From positions 1 through 53,468 of the forward strand of contig NZ_LUUI01000151.1 in NCBI RefSeq assembly GCF_001644015.1: a stretch of DNA of 53,468 nt, in the 5' to 3' direction. Each line of letters opens with the position of its first letter. Positions within the stretch are counted from its first letter, which is position 1. Shown in pieces: positions 1-7,723 of this stretch. The notes under the pieces are model-generated. The model was not told the DNA's origin, ran no database searches, and saw only the letters and a list, made by a program, of their open reading frames with translations. This stretch comes from Methylomonas lenta. GTDB lineage: Bacteria > Pseudomonadota > Gammaproteobacteria > Methylococcales > Methylomonadaceae. The position numbers and the translations under genes are program-made.

Positions 1-19
1 CGCGAAGCGGTTTAGTCCA

Positions 20-53
20 GGGGTCGCTATGGATAGCTATCCATGGCGACCCC
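20..53. repeat. 34-bp near-perfect palindrome
   Basis: Two 17-base arms meet directly at position 36/37 and pair throughout, apart from one T:G pair (28 with 45). Each arm runs from a GGGG/CCCC end towards the centre. The hexamer AAGCGG occurs just outside both sides (5-10 and 54-59). There is no T-run beside it, so it is not a clear terminator. It could be a mobile palindromic unit, a protein-binding site or a structured end of an upstream transcript outside the window. Confidence 0.55.
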
Positions 54-113
54 AAGCGGCCGTATCCGCAATATTTCCAAATGGCTGATGTTTGCCATAA
101 AGCTGACACACAG

Positions 114-148
114 GTAGGATGCGGTGAGGCACGAACCGCATCGCTCGA
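114..148 (+). repeat. REP-like element, left copy flanking the RAYT gene
   Basis: The copy starts with the tetranucleotide GTAG, followed by an imperfect palindrome with arms GATGCGG and CCGCATC. This is the usual form of REP sequences recognised by RAYT proteins. Its reverse complement recurs just after the transposase stop codon with 34 of 35 bases identical, so the two copies bracket the gene as inverted repeats. Confidence 0.75.
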
Positions 149-174
149 CAAAATTAATAGCATAAAATAAAACG

Positions 175-708
175 ATGACAGAATATCGTCGCTTTCGGCA
201 TCCCGGCGCTACATGGTTTTTTACGGTTAATTTGGCTGAGCGCCATGACAATCGGCTGTTAACGGATCGGATTGACCTGCTGCGAGAGGCCTTTTCTCAT
301 GTTAAAGCCAAGCACCCTTATAAGATTGATTCCGTTGTTATTTTACCAGAACACCTTCATTGCATCTTGACTTTGCCGATGGGTGACTCTGACTTTTCAA
401 CTCGCTGGGGATTGATCAAAGCCTATTTTTCCCGCAATATCACAAAAAGTGAAAGGATCTCCAAAAGCCGCGATAAGCGGGGCGAACGTGGCTTATGGCA
501 GCGACGGTTTTGGGAGCATCTAATTCGCGACGAAGCCGATTATCAGCAGCATGTCGACTATATCCATTGGAATCCGGTCAAGCATGGTTGGGTGGAACGC
601 GTGAAAGATTGGACGCACTCAAGTTTTCATGGTTATGTGCAACGTGGCCTTTATCCTGAAAACTGGGGTAATGATATTGATTTTTATAAGGTATCCGCAG
701 GAGAATAA
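175..708 (+). CDS. REP-associated tyrosine transposase (RAYT, Y1/TnpA_REP family)
   Basis: This 177-residue protein has the hallmarks of the RAYT branch of the HUH/Y1 transposases. It has an HxH metal-binding motif at residues 60-62 (PEHLHCILTLP). A helix near residues 119-140 (DYQQHVDYIHWNPVKHG) carries the candidate catalytic tyrosine and the family signature YIHxNPVKHG. Such enzymes nick single-stranded REP DNA and are thought to spread REP/REPIN sequences; they are usually single-copy and vertically kept. The gene lies alone between two inverted REP copies, and its stop codon is one base before the right copy. Length is normal and no frameshift is seen, so it is probably functional. The upstream ribosome-binding site is weak. 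Confidence 0.9.
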   Translation: MTEYRRFRHPGATWFFTVNLAERHDNRLLTDRIDLLREAFSHVKAKHPYKIDSVVILPEHLHCILTLPMGDSDFSTRWGLIKAYFSRNITKSERISKSRDKRGERGLWQRRFWEHLIRDEADYQQHVDYIHWNPVKHGWVERVKDWTHSSFHGYVQRGLYPENWGNDIDFYKVSAGE

Positions 709-709
709 C

Positions 710-744
710 TCGATCGATGCGGTTCGTGCCTCACCGCATCCTAC
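710..744 (-). repeat. REP-like element, right copy flanking the RAYT gene
   Basis: This is the reverse complement of the left copy, with one mismatch at position 714. The GTAG head lies at the outer end (as CTAC on the plus strand), so the two copies point outwards in opposite orientation. As RNA it can fold into a strong hairpin directly after the transposase stop codon and could protect or end that transcript. Confidence 0.75.
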
Positions 745-777
745 CGCGCTGATGGCTTAATTGATGAATTTTAATTG

Positions 778-1596
778 TCAACGTTTAGTTGCAATTGCAT
801 AAACTACATTGGTGTTAATCGACGTAACCTGCTCGCGATGAAGACAGGATAGATTGGCATTACGCACTCGTTCAAACGTTTCGACGTCTAATTGCGCAAG
901 GGTCCCGCGATATCCACTACCCATAGCAATGGCCCACCAGTCATTTGGCGAATTCAAAGCATGCATGCCACTTTCCGCCAGAATGTCATCAGCATATATA
1001 CCCGCTTCAGCGAACAGCTCACGCAACCCTGCTGGTTTTGAAATGCGATCCCATGGATTAAAGCTGCGCTGAAGATCTGGGCGTGCGCTGCCTATGGCAT
1101 CCCAAAAAGCACTATTAGCTGGCTCAAAAAGATCAGGTCCCCAAGTGGTGATAGCCAATCGACCTCCGGGTTTAACCATGCGCCATAGTTCCTTAACGGC
1201 GTCTGCCATATCCGGTACAAAAAAGATGCCAAACACGCAAACCACAGCATCGAAACTGCCATCTGGATACCCCAAGTCAAGCATGTCCGCTACGCGAAAT
1301 TCTATGTTGTCGAGTTTTTTGACTTCGGCCTTGGCTTTCGCTAACGCAATCAAACGTTCCGCAAGGTCTGCGGCGATGACTTTGCCCTGCGACCCCACTT
1401 GCTCGGCTGCCGGCAGTGCAGAGCCGCCACTGCCTGAACAAACGTCCAAAACTGAGTCCCCTGGACGTAAAGCCATACGTTCGATGGTTTGTCGTCCAAA
1501 GCAATGCCAGAAAGAACTCACGGGGTGGTCAAAATAATCTGCCGCCGTGTTGTAAGTTGCCGCCGCTTTAGCTTTGGCTATTTCATGCCCGTTCAT
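778..1596 (-). CDS. class I SAM-dependent methyltransferase (UbiE/Methyltransf_11 type)
   Basis: The 272-residue protein has a Rossmann methyltransferase fold. Motif I (VLDVCSGSGGSALPAA) is near residue 50, an acidic motif II (VIAADLAERLIALA) follows, then a post-I stretch ending in VADMLDLGYPDGSFDAVVC, and a WRMVKPGGRLAI segment typical of UbiE-like enzymes. The substrate cannot be read from the sequence. The conserved cysteines of arsenite methyltransferase ArsM are not evident, so the position downstream of the ars genes (about 220 bases after arsA) does not make it ArsM. I chose the ATG with GAG eight bases upstream; a GTG three codons earlier is also possible. Confidence 0.8.
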   Translation of the reverse strand: MNGHEIAKAKAAATYNTAADYFDHPVSSFWHCFGRQTIERMALRPGDSVLDVCSGSGGSALPAAEQVGSQGKVIAADLAERLIALAKAKAEVKKLDNIEFRVADMLDLGYPDGSFDAVVCVFGIFFVPDMADAVKELWRMVKPGGRLAITTWGPDLFEPANSAFWDAIGSARPDLQRSFNPWDRISKPAGLRELFAEAGIYADDILAESGMHALNSPNDWWAIAMGSGYRGTLAQLDVETFERVRNANLSCLHREQVTSINTNVVYAIATKR

Positions 1597-1816
1597 TAAA
1601 TTCACTCGGTATAACTCGTAGCCGTATTTAGAATTTTAATTATTGCACAGCAAATAGCTGTTTTCTGAAAAAAACACCACATTCAGCAGCGTAATCATCA
1701 CCGGTACTTCTTATTAGTGGCCCACTGGCTGCAGCCATGATGCTACAAGCCGAATTACCCGTACAGAGGAATTAAACGTTATAGGTCTTATCGGTCATTG
1801 CAACGCCCTGATACCA

Positions 1817-3580
1817 TCAATGATGGCCGGCTAGTTCCAACAAACGATCAACGCCGACGGGTTCTTCGCGCAACAGCGGTACGACGGCATAACGCGGCGC
1901 GTATTGCTGGACTATCGCGTCAATCTCTTGCAGTTCATTCGCTGCACGTTGCCGTAATAACGACGAATGCACCGTGGTCGCAGCAACGCTGTTGTTGATC
2001 ACCCAGGCCCAGGGCTCTATCCCGGCACGACGCAGATCGGCTTGCAGATTGGCTGCTTCCAATACCGGCGTGGTTTCCGCAAGCGTAACTAGTAGTACCT
2101 TGGTTTGTTTGGGGTCTTGCAGTTGCATCATCGGTGTCAGGTAATGGCTATTGCTACCCATCTGCCGACTGACTTCGCGGTGATAAGCGCCCGTTGCATC
2201 CAGCAGCAACAAGGTATGGCCGGTCGGTGCCGTGTCCATCACCACGAACTTTTTACCGGCTTCACGGATGATGCGTGAAAAAGCCTGGAATACGGCAATC
2301 TCTTCGGTACAGGGCGAACGCAAATCTTCTTCCAAAAGCGCTCTGCCCGGTGCGTCCAGATTAGCGCCTTTGCTTTCCAACACATGTTGGCAATAGCGTT
2401 CAGTTTCGGCGTGCGGATCAATACGACTGACGGTGAGATTATCCAATACACCGTTTAGTGTTTCTGTTAAATTGGCAGCAGGGTCTGAGGTGGTGAGATG
2501 TACCGGTAAACCTCGTTGTGCCAGCTCCACGGCTACGGCGGCGGCTAGAGTGGTTTTACCGACGCCGCCTTTGCCCATTAACATCACCAAGCCATGACCA
2601 TCGACCGCAATCTCATCGACCAGTTTTGCGAGATTGGGCACCTGAATGGCCTGTGTCGCCACCTCGCTGACAGAGCTCGTCAGTAAGGCAGTCGTCAGCA
2701 ATTGCCTTAGCGCCGCCAAACCCACCAGATTAAACGGTTTCAGTTCGATGCAATCTAGGGGCAGCGTCTTTAGCACTTCAGGGATTTCGGCTAGTGCCCG
2801 TTGTTCACGCTGGCAAATAGCGATTGCCAAGGAATCTTGCCCCGCTTCAGCCTCAGGCAAAATGCCATTCACGACTAAATATTGCTGGGTAAGGCCGATA
2901 GCGTCCAACTCTTCGTGGGTGCGTGCTACTTCTCGCAAGGTCGATTGCTGAGCGCGTGCGACCAGAATCAAACGACTACGTTGCGGATCGGCAAGTGCAT
3001 CGACGGCTTCCTTATATTGGCTACGTTGTTTTTCCAGGCCAGCCAAGGGACCAAGACAGGACGCATCGCCTTTGCCTTCATCGAGAAAGCCTGTCCAGGC
3101 ACCGGGGAGTTGCAATAGGCGGATGGTATGGCCGGTGGGGGCGGTATCGAAAATGATATGGTCGTAATCTGCCGTAAGGGTTGAATCGGTTAGCAGGGCG
3201 GTGAATTCATCGAAGGCGGCAATTTCAGTGGTGCAGGCGCCGGACAATTGTTCTTCAATACCTTTCACCACGGTTTCAGGCAATACGCCTCGCACAGGGC
3301 CAACGATACGATCACGGTAGGCTTGTGCTGCAGCTTGCGGATCGATTTCCAATGCGGCCAAACCTGCTACCGCTGCAATAGGGGTAATTTGGTTGCCAAT
3401 ACTGATACCGAAAACCTGGCCGACATTCGACGCCGGGTCGGTGCTGACCAGCAATACCTGTCGTCCGGCATCCGCCAGTTGTATGGCAGTAGCGCAAGCG
3501 ATAGACGTCTTGCCGACACCGCCCTTACCGGTAAAAAACAAAAAACGGGGCGGTTGGTCGAGAAAATCTAGTTCGGTCAT
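1817..3580 (-). CDS. arsA: arsenite-stimulated ATPase ArsA (two-domain)
   Basis: ArsA is the cytosolic ATPase that energises arsenite/antimonite efflux with a membrane pump. The 587-residue protein is the usual tandem duplication: P-loops FTGKGGVGKTS near the N-terminus and LMGKGGVGKTT in the second half, each followed by the signature DTAPTGHT. The three metalloid-binding cysteine contexts of the family are present (SGACTTEIAAF, ASCLGPL, RSPCTEEIAVF). The start is the ATG preceded by AGGAG with eight-base spacing; an in-frame GTG nine codons upstream lacks this. Upstream lies arsD, separated by the tail of a lost permease gene whose stop codon merges with the arsA ribosome-binding site. No ArsB or Acr3 pump lies in the window, so its partner must be elsewhere or lost. 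Confidence 0.95.
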   Translation of the reverse strand: MTELDFLDQPPRFLFFTGKGGVGKTSIACATAIQLADAGRQVLLVSTDPASNVGQVFGISIGNQITPIAAVAGLAALEIDPQAAAQAYRDRIVGPVRGVLPETVVKGIEEQLSGACTTEIAAFDEFTALLTDSTLTADYDHIIFDTAPTGHTIRLLQLPGAWTGFLDEGKGDASCLGPLAGLEKQRSQYKEAVDALADPQRSRLILVARAQQSTLREVARTHEELDAIGLTQQYLVVNGILPEAEAGQDSLAIAICQREQRALAEIPEVLKTLPLDCIELKPFNLVGLAALRQLLTTALLTSSVSEVATQAIQVPNLAKLVDEIAVDGHGLVMLMGKGGVGKTTLAAAVAVELAQRGLPVHLTTSDPAANLTETLNGVLDNLTVSRIDPHAETERYCQHVLESKGANLDAPGRALLEEDLRSPCTEEIAVFQAFSRIIREAGKKFVVMDTAPTGHTLLLLDATGAYHREVSRQMGSNSHYLTPMMQLQDPKQTKVLLVTLAETTPVLEAANLQADLRRAGIEPWAWVINNSVAATTVHSSLLRQRAANELQEIDAIVQQYAPRYAVVPLLREEPVGVDRLLELAGHH

Positions 3581-3591
3581 AACAGCAACTC

Positions 3592-3735
3592 CTAATGGTG
3601 ACGCCACACTTTTATTGCCGAAATCAGCTGGATCAAGGCGAGAAAGGGTAGCAGCACACCCTCTGGAATAACGCCCAGCAACCGATCACCCAAGAATGCA
3701 CCAACCAGGGGGCTGGCAGCACTTGCTAAACTGGA
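3592..3735 (-). pseudogene. C-terminal remnant of a TauE/SafE-type permease
   Basis: Forty-seven codons are open after an in-frame TAA. They read like the last two membrane segments of a TauE/SafE family permease: SPLVGAFLGDRLLGVIPEG, then LLPFLALIQLISAIKVW, then RHH and TAG. There is no start codon or upstream part of the gene, because arsD ends 26 bases before it. It therefore looks like the end of a transporter gene whose body was deleted from the ars operon. Its TAG overlaps the AGGAG that serves arsA, which suggests the intact gene was once translationally coupled to arsA. The family call is by eye from the G-x3-G and terminal hydrophobic pattern. Confidence 0.65.
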
Positions 3736-3761
3736 TTAGCCTGCCCTCAGGCAGCGATCAA

Positions 3762-4118
3762 TCAGCAGCAACGACTACCACCGCAGCAACCGGACTCAGA
3801 CTTTTCTTCAGTGGCAACCATGCCAGTCCAACGTGCTAATTCAGTACGATTAGGGTAACGACCGGCTAAAGCCACCTCACCATCGACCAAAATCAAAGGC
3901 AAGGCTTCTGCACCGGAACGTTCCAGAAAAGCTTTTACTACTGCGTTTTCGGCGAAAGCCATCGGTTGTTGAGCCAGATTAAAACGCTCGATTTGAGCGC
4001 CATTTTGTTTGGCCCAATCCAGGTCGGCGGAAAAATCGACCAATTGCTGATCGACGTCCACACCGCAGACGCCAGTGCTGCAACATAAGGCAGGATCAAA
4101 AATATGAATAGTGCTCAT
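3762..4118 (-). CDS. arsD: arsenic metallochaperone ArsD
   Basis: ArsD binds As(III)/Sb(III) and hands it to ArsA, and can also weakly repress the operon. This 118-residue protein has the key triad Cys12, Cys13 and Cys18 (ALCCSTGVCG) used for metalloid transfer. It also has two further cysteine pairs at the C-terminus (GCCGGSRCC), a pattern seen in longer ArsD proteins. The start ATG follows GGGAG with suitable spacing. It sits 16 bases after arsC, in the order arsR-arsC-arsD-arsA. The metallochaperone and ATPase are thus both kept although no pump gene is seen nearby. Confidence 0.93.
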   Translation of the reverse strand: MSTIHIFDPALCCSTGVCGVDVDQQLVDFSADLDWAKQNGAQIERFNLAQQPMAFAENAVVKAFLERSGAEALPLILVDGEVALAGRYPNRTELARWTGMVATEEKSESGCCGGSRCC

Positions 4119-4134
4119 AACAAACTCCCAATAA

Positions 4135-4614
4135 TCAAGGTAACAAGGTGCCGATTCGATCCAGTTCAGCTTTCAGACGTGCTGGATCGTTCTTCAGTTC
4201 ATCTAATGGCAAGGCCAGAAATGTCTCGATGCGGTGACGCAAAATGCCATAAGCGGTCTCAAATGCCGCTTTGATTTCGGCTTCGGTACCTTCCGCGTGT
4301 GCCGGGTCTTCCACCCCCCAATGTGCACGCATGATCGGGCCAAGATAGGCGGGACAGGTTTCGTTAGCGGCATTGCCGCAGACGCTGATGACGATGTCCG
4401 GTGTGACAGGTAAATCGTTCCAGGATTTGCTGTAATAGCCTTCGGTCGAGATCCCTTTTTCTTCAAGTAAAGCCACGGCTCCGCTGTTTAAACGACCGAT
4501 GGGCTTGCTACCCGCGCTGATCGCATGCCAACCTTCTGGGGCCAAATGATTAAAAGTGGCTTCTCCCAGCAAAGAACGACAGGAATTGCCGGTACATAAA
4601 AATAAAACATTCAT
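4135..4614 (-). CDS. arsC: arsenate reductase ArsC (low-molecular-weight phosphatase fold)
   Basis: It reduces arsenate to arsenite in the cytosol so that it can be exported. The 159-residue protein begins MNVLFLCTGNSCRS, which holds the Cys-x5-Arg phosphate-binding loop with the nucleophilic cysteine at position 7. The second redox pair lies in SVCGNAANETCPAYLG, and HWGVEDPAHAEG matches the conserved HWG-x2-DPA acid loop. This is the LMW-PTP-type ArsC rather than the glutaredoxin-coupled E. coli plasmid type; the reductant (thioredoxin or another thiol system) cannot be told from sequence. It lies 32 bases after arsR and 16 before arsD. No strong Shine-Dalgarno is visible before the ATG. Confidence 0.93.
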   Translation of the reverse strand: MNVLFLCTGNSCRSLLGEATFNHLAPEGWHAISAGSKPIGRLNSGAVALLEEKGISTEGYYSKSWNDLPVTPDIVISVCGNAANETCPAYLGPIMRAHWGVEDPAHAEGTEAEIKAAFETAYGILRHRIETFLALPLDELKNDPARLKAELDRIGTLLP

Positions 4615-4646
4615 GGTGGATAGTTCGTAGCTGTAGATGGAAAAAA

Positions 4647-4985
4647 TTAGTCGCTATCACAACACCCCGAAGCTTCACCGGTATCGAGACAAAGTTCCGG
4701 ATGACCTGTGCAGCATTCGGCCGTCAGATAATCGATTAGCGACTGCATGACGGTTAAATTGGCTCGGTAACGTTGATAGCGTCCTTCTTGGGTGACGTTG
4801 ACCAAGCCCGTATGCGTCATAGCTTTCAGATGAAATGACAGATTGGTTGGCGGTAAAGCCAATTCGCTGGCAATTTCCCCGGCAACCAAACCGGTTGGCG
4901 CATGTTTGACCAATAACCGAAATACATCCAATCGAACACCGGATGACAGTGATTCAAAAAGTGAATTAGCAAGTTCTTTATTCAT
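4647..4985 (-). CDS. arsR: arsenic-responsive repressor ArsR
   Basis: This 112-residue winged-helix repressor heads the ars operon. The recognition helix region reads LALPPTNLSFHLKAMTHTGLV. The likely As(III) site is at the C-terminus (Cys91, Cys92 and Cys99 in AECCTGHPELC) rather than in the DNA-binding helix, resembling the ArsR class of Acidithiobacillus ferrooxidans. A further CC pair is near the end (GCCDSD). I chose the ATG at MNKEL; a TTG five codons upstream would place the start inside the promoter/operator-like AT-rich region. The gene follows a roughly 170-base gap after hoxW, which is where the ars promoter should lie. Confidence 0.92.
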   Translation of the reverse strand: MNKELANSLFESLSSGVRLDVFRLLVKHAPTGLVAGEIASELALPPTNLSFHLKAMTHTGLVNVTQEGRYQRYRANLTVMQSLIDYLTAECCTGHPELCLDTGEASGCCDSD

Positions 4986-4988
4986 GCT

Positions 4989-5016
4989 ATTACTATACAA
5001 CTATAATTGAAGTATA
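4989..5016 (-). promoter_or_regulatory. candidate ars promoter/operator
   Basis: Just upstream of the arsR ATG the minus strand has an AT-rich imperfect dyad, with TATAC and GTATA arms separated by 13 bases. It includes TATACT and TATAGT, either of which could act as a -10 element. Two TTGTATA copies lie 18 bases apart. A dyad overlapping the promoter and touching the repressor gene is the usual ArsR operator arrangement, but the bases do not match a known consensus well. Confidence 0.35.
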
Positions 5017-5153
5017 CAAATGAAATTACTAAGTTCAGGTAAGTATTTTTCATTCGCGGCAATGAGCTCTCTAAACAGCGTCATGTCACTTTTGATAAAA
5101 ATCTGCTCCTCAACCATCACCTTAGCTGGATGGGGGGCTACTTTAGTATGGAT

Positions 5154-5639
5154 TTAGGCGCACTCTGCGCTGCATGAAGCTGCAAGAATTTCGGCAACCG
5201 GAAGAGTCAACAAATTTTCGGCAAACCGGCAGGCTTGTTGCAGGTTTTTGCTGGCGGCCGGACTCAAGGCTTCACCCAGTTCAAATGATTCTGCTTTGAT
5301 ACTGAATAAAAAACTGGGTGGAGCTGTCTGGCCGGTGACGCTTTCATAAACCTGCAACAAAGATGCCGGACTCATGGCATGCGTGGTGTAGCTGTTGTCA
5401 CGGCAGGCTTGCAGGGGCTTGAATGCGAAAGCGCTCTCCCCTGCTACCGAGGCATCAACAAACACCACTAATTCACGCCCCTGCAAATCAAGCGCATGTT
5501 CGATCTGTAGCTGGAAATCGCAGAGCAATTCAATCTGTGTCAGATCAACAAATTCCTCCAGATATTCCAGTAACAATGGGCCTACCGCATCGTCACCACG
5601 ACTGAGATTACCGTAGCCGAATACCAATATCGGTTTCAT
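5154..5639 (-). CDS. hoxW: hydrogenase maturation protease (HoxW/HyaD family)
   Basis: This endopeptidase removes the C-terminal extension of the hydrogenase large subunit after nickel insertion. The roughly 161-residue protein starts with the family hallmark FGYGNLSRGDDAVGP. It keeps the three probable nickel-sensing positions: the acidic residue of RGDD, the Asp of VFVDAS and the His of TTHAMSP. It directly follows hoxH, its expected substrate gene. I chose the ATG eight bases after the hoxH stop; a TTG four codons earlier overlaps that stop. Co-location with a HoxH that carries a cleavable tail supports the assignment. Confidence 0.9.
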   Translation of the reverse strand: MKPILVFGYGNLSRGDDAVGPLLLEYLEEFVDLTQIELLCDFQLQIEHALDLQGRELVVFVDASVAGESAFAFKPLQACRDNSYTTHAMSPASLLQVYESVTGQTAPPSFLFSIKAESFELGEALSPAASKNLQQACRFAENLLTLPVAEILAASCSAECA

Positions 5640-5647
5640 AGTTTTAA

Positions 5648-7138
5648 TCAATGCTCGAAGCGGCCATCACTGTGGCGAACCAGCTTATCGACCATTTGCC
5701 CGTCTGCAGCGATTAATTCCAGCTGTAACGGCATTTTACCCACAGCATGCGTTGCACAGGACAAGCATGGGTCGTAAGCGCGAATAGCCACTTCCAGATT
5801 ATTTAACAAAGGTTCGGTTAACTCCTGGCCGGATAGATATTCAGCCGCTACTTGTCGCACCGATTCATTCATACCCATGTTGTTGTTGGTAGTAGACACA
5901 ATCAGGTTGGCTTTAGTGACAATGTCGTTTTCATCGACTTGGTAATGATGCAACAAGGTGCCGCGTGGCGCTTCGATCACCCCAATGCCTTCGTAACGTT
6001 TTTCGCCGGTTGCCATCAAGTCATTACTCATGATGTCAGGATCGTGCAGCAAGGTTTTGATACTTTCCGCACAGTGAAGGACTTCGATCATGCGTGCCCA
6101 ATGAAAGGCCAGTGTACTGTGCACCATGGCTTCGCCGCTATGCTGCTTGAATTCCACCCGAGCGGCTTCTGCCATCGGCGTGTCGATAAAGTCGCAGATG
6201 TTCACGCGCGCCAAAGGTCCTACGCGATACCAACCTTGGTCTTTGCCGATCGATGTCAAATAGGGGAATTTCATGTAGCTCCAGGAGCGCACTTCTTCGT
6301 GTATCAAATCGGTGTAATTACAGTAATCGAAATGATCCACCAAGGTTTCGCCACGGTCATTTTTGGCGCGTATGCCGCCGTGATAAAGCTCCAGAGCGCC
6401 ATTGGTTTTAGTCAACCCCAAATAATTGCTACGGATGGTAGCAAAATCATCGTAATACGGCAGATTGGAGGTATGGACTTTCTTGATCAGCGCAACAGCG
6501 GCGGCTGACCAAGTAATGATTTGCTCAATATCCTGCAGTAAATAATCCCGTTCTTCCTTGCTCAAGGCTTTATTCATGCCGCCAGCAATTGCACCTGTGC
6601 CGTGTATACGTTTGCCTGAAACCATGCGTATCACTTCCTGGCCGTATTTACGCAGCTTGACACCTTGTAAGCCTATCTCGGGATAGTTGGCTAGCACGGC
6701 GATGATGCTACGTTTACTGATCTCGCTTTCAAAGCCAAACAGTAAATCCGGACTGGATAGGTGAAAAAAATGCAGCGCATGCGATTGTAATACTTGACCG
6801 AAATGCAGCAAACGGCGCAATTTATCAGCGGCTGGCGTCAGATTTTCGGGGTCGACTCCCACCAATTGATCGATGGCTTTAGCAGCGGCCAAATGGTGGC
6901 TGACCGGACAAATACCGCACAATCGCTGTACCAGTACCGGCAATTCCCAGTAAGGGCGGCCTTGAATAAATTTTTCAAAGCCACGGAATTCAACGATATG
7001 CAATCTTGCTTGCTGTACTTTGTTGTTTTCATCCAGCAGCAGAGTGACTTTGCCGTGACCTTCGACGCGGGAAACAGGGTCAACAACGACACGTTTCAAT
7101 GTAGTGGGATTTTCTGCGGTTTCGAGATGTTCGTACAT
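5648..7138 (-). CDS. hoxH: NAD-reducing hydrogenase large subunit HoxH
   Basis: This is the catalytic [NiFe] subunit of a soluble, bidirectional NAD(P)-linked hydrogenase. It has 496 residues. The N-terminal nickel ligands are in RLCGICPVSHH (Cys74, Cys77) and the C-terminal ligands in DPCLSCATH (Cys458, Cys461). The 32 residues after His464 form the tail that the HoxW protease should remove. Family markers RVEGHGKV near residue 24 and RIHGTGAIAGG are present. The start ATG has GAGAGA upstream; a TTG eleven codons earlier is unlikely. It lies 45 bases after hoxY in the hoxF-U-Y-H-W operon. The hyp genes for cofactor assembly are not in the window. Confidence 0.96.
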   Translation of the reverse strand: MYEHLETAENPTTLKRVVVDPVSRVEGHGKVTLLLDENNKVQQARLHIVEFRGFEKFIQGRPYWELPVLVQRLCGICPVSHHLAAAKAIDQLVGVDPENLTPAADKLRRLLHFGQVLQSHALHFFHLSSPDLLFGFESEISKRSIIAVLANYPEIGLQGVKLRKYGQEVIRMVSGKRIHGTGAIAGGMNKALSKEERDYLLQDIEQIITWSAAAVALIKKVHTSNLPYYDDFATIRSNYLGLTKTNGALELYHGGIRAKNDRGETLVDHFDYCNYTDLIHEEVRSWSYMKFPYLTSIGKDQGWYRVGPLARVNICDFIDTPMAEAARVEFKQHSGEAMVHSTLAFHWARMIEVLHCAESIKTLLHDPDIMSNDLMATGEKRYEGIGVIEAPRGTLLHHYQVDENDIVTKANLIVSTTNNNMGMNESVRQVAAEYLSGQELTEPLLNNLEVAIRAYDPCLSCATHAVGKMPLQLELIAADGQMVDKLVRHSDGRFEH

Positions 7139-7183
7139 AATCAGTCTCTCTTGTGTATTTTGGCTGGGCAAGGCCCGGGCCTT

Positions 7184-7723
7184 TTAATCGTAATGAACCA
7201 ATTCGTAAGGATACGAGGGCTCACGGCCTTCCAGCAATGCGGTCAAAAAAGCCCAGAATACATCGGCAGAGGGCGGGCAGCCAGGGAGGTAATAATCGAC
7301 TTTGACCACTTCATGTATCGGGTGAACTTTGTCCAGTAATAAAGGTAGTTCCGGATCATTGGGGATTTGTGCGTTTTCCACGCCTATGCCATCCCGATAG
7401 GCCTCCAGCAAACAGTCTTCCAGGGAAATGTGATTGCGCATCGCCGGTAGGCCACCGTTAATTGCACAAGCTCCCACCGCAACCAATATCTTGCAGTTTT
7501 TGCGAAATTCACGCAGCACGTGTACGTTTTCGGAATTGCAAACCCCGCCTTCAATCAGGCCGATATCACAAGGGCCGCAATGTTCAATGTCGGTAATGGG
7601 GGAACGGTCGAATTCGGCTACTTCAGCCAGGGCTATTAAACGCTCGTCAAGATCGAGAAACGACATGTGGCAACCGAAGCAACCGGCCAATGAGGTGGTT
7701 GCCACTTTGATTTTATTTGCCAT
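7184..7723 (-). CDS. hoxY: NAD-reducing hydrogenase small subunit HoxY
   Basis: The 179-residue protein is the short electron-transfer subunit paired with HoxH; it carries only the proximal [4Fe-4S] cluster. The cysteines lie in AGCFGCHMSFLD near residue 15, in CGPCDIGLIEGGVC, in VAVGACAINGGLPA and in LPGCPPSADVFW. The protein lacks the twin-arginine signal and the extra cluster domain of membrane-bound hydrogenases, which agrees with a cytoplasmic enzyme. Its start codon lies inside the end of hoxU (11-base overlap), so translation is probably coupled. Confidence 0.94.
   Translation of the reverse strand: MANKIKVATTSLAGCFGCHMSFLDLDERLIALAEVAEFDRSPITDIEHCGPCDIGLIEGGVCNSENVHVLREFRKNCKILVAVGACAINGGLPAMRNHISLEDCLLEAYRDGIGVENAQIPNDPELPLLLDKVHPIHEVVKVDYYLPGCPPSADVFWAFLTALLEGREPSYPYELVHYD

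Noticed and set aside
27-251. 74-codon minus-strand frame over the left palindrome and REP
   Set aside because: It runs through the repeats and into the transposase gene and has no protein-like features.
778-1596. Methyltransferase as arsenite methyltransferase ArsM
   Set aside because: It follows the ars genes but lacks the conserved cysteine set of ArsM; a general UbiE-like enzyme is the safer call.
1597-1816. Small gene between arsA and the methyltransferase
   Set aside because: Short minus-strand frames exist, but none has a good start signal or protein-like sequence.
5852-6508. 218-codon plus-strand frame
   Set aside because: It lies wholly antisense to hoxH, whose motifs are complete; the sequence looks like a codon-bias shadow.
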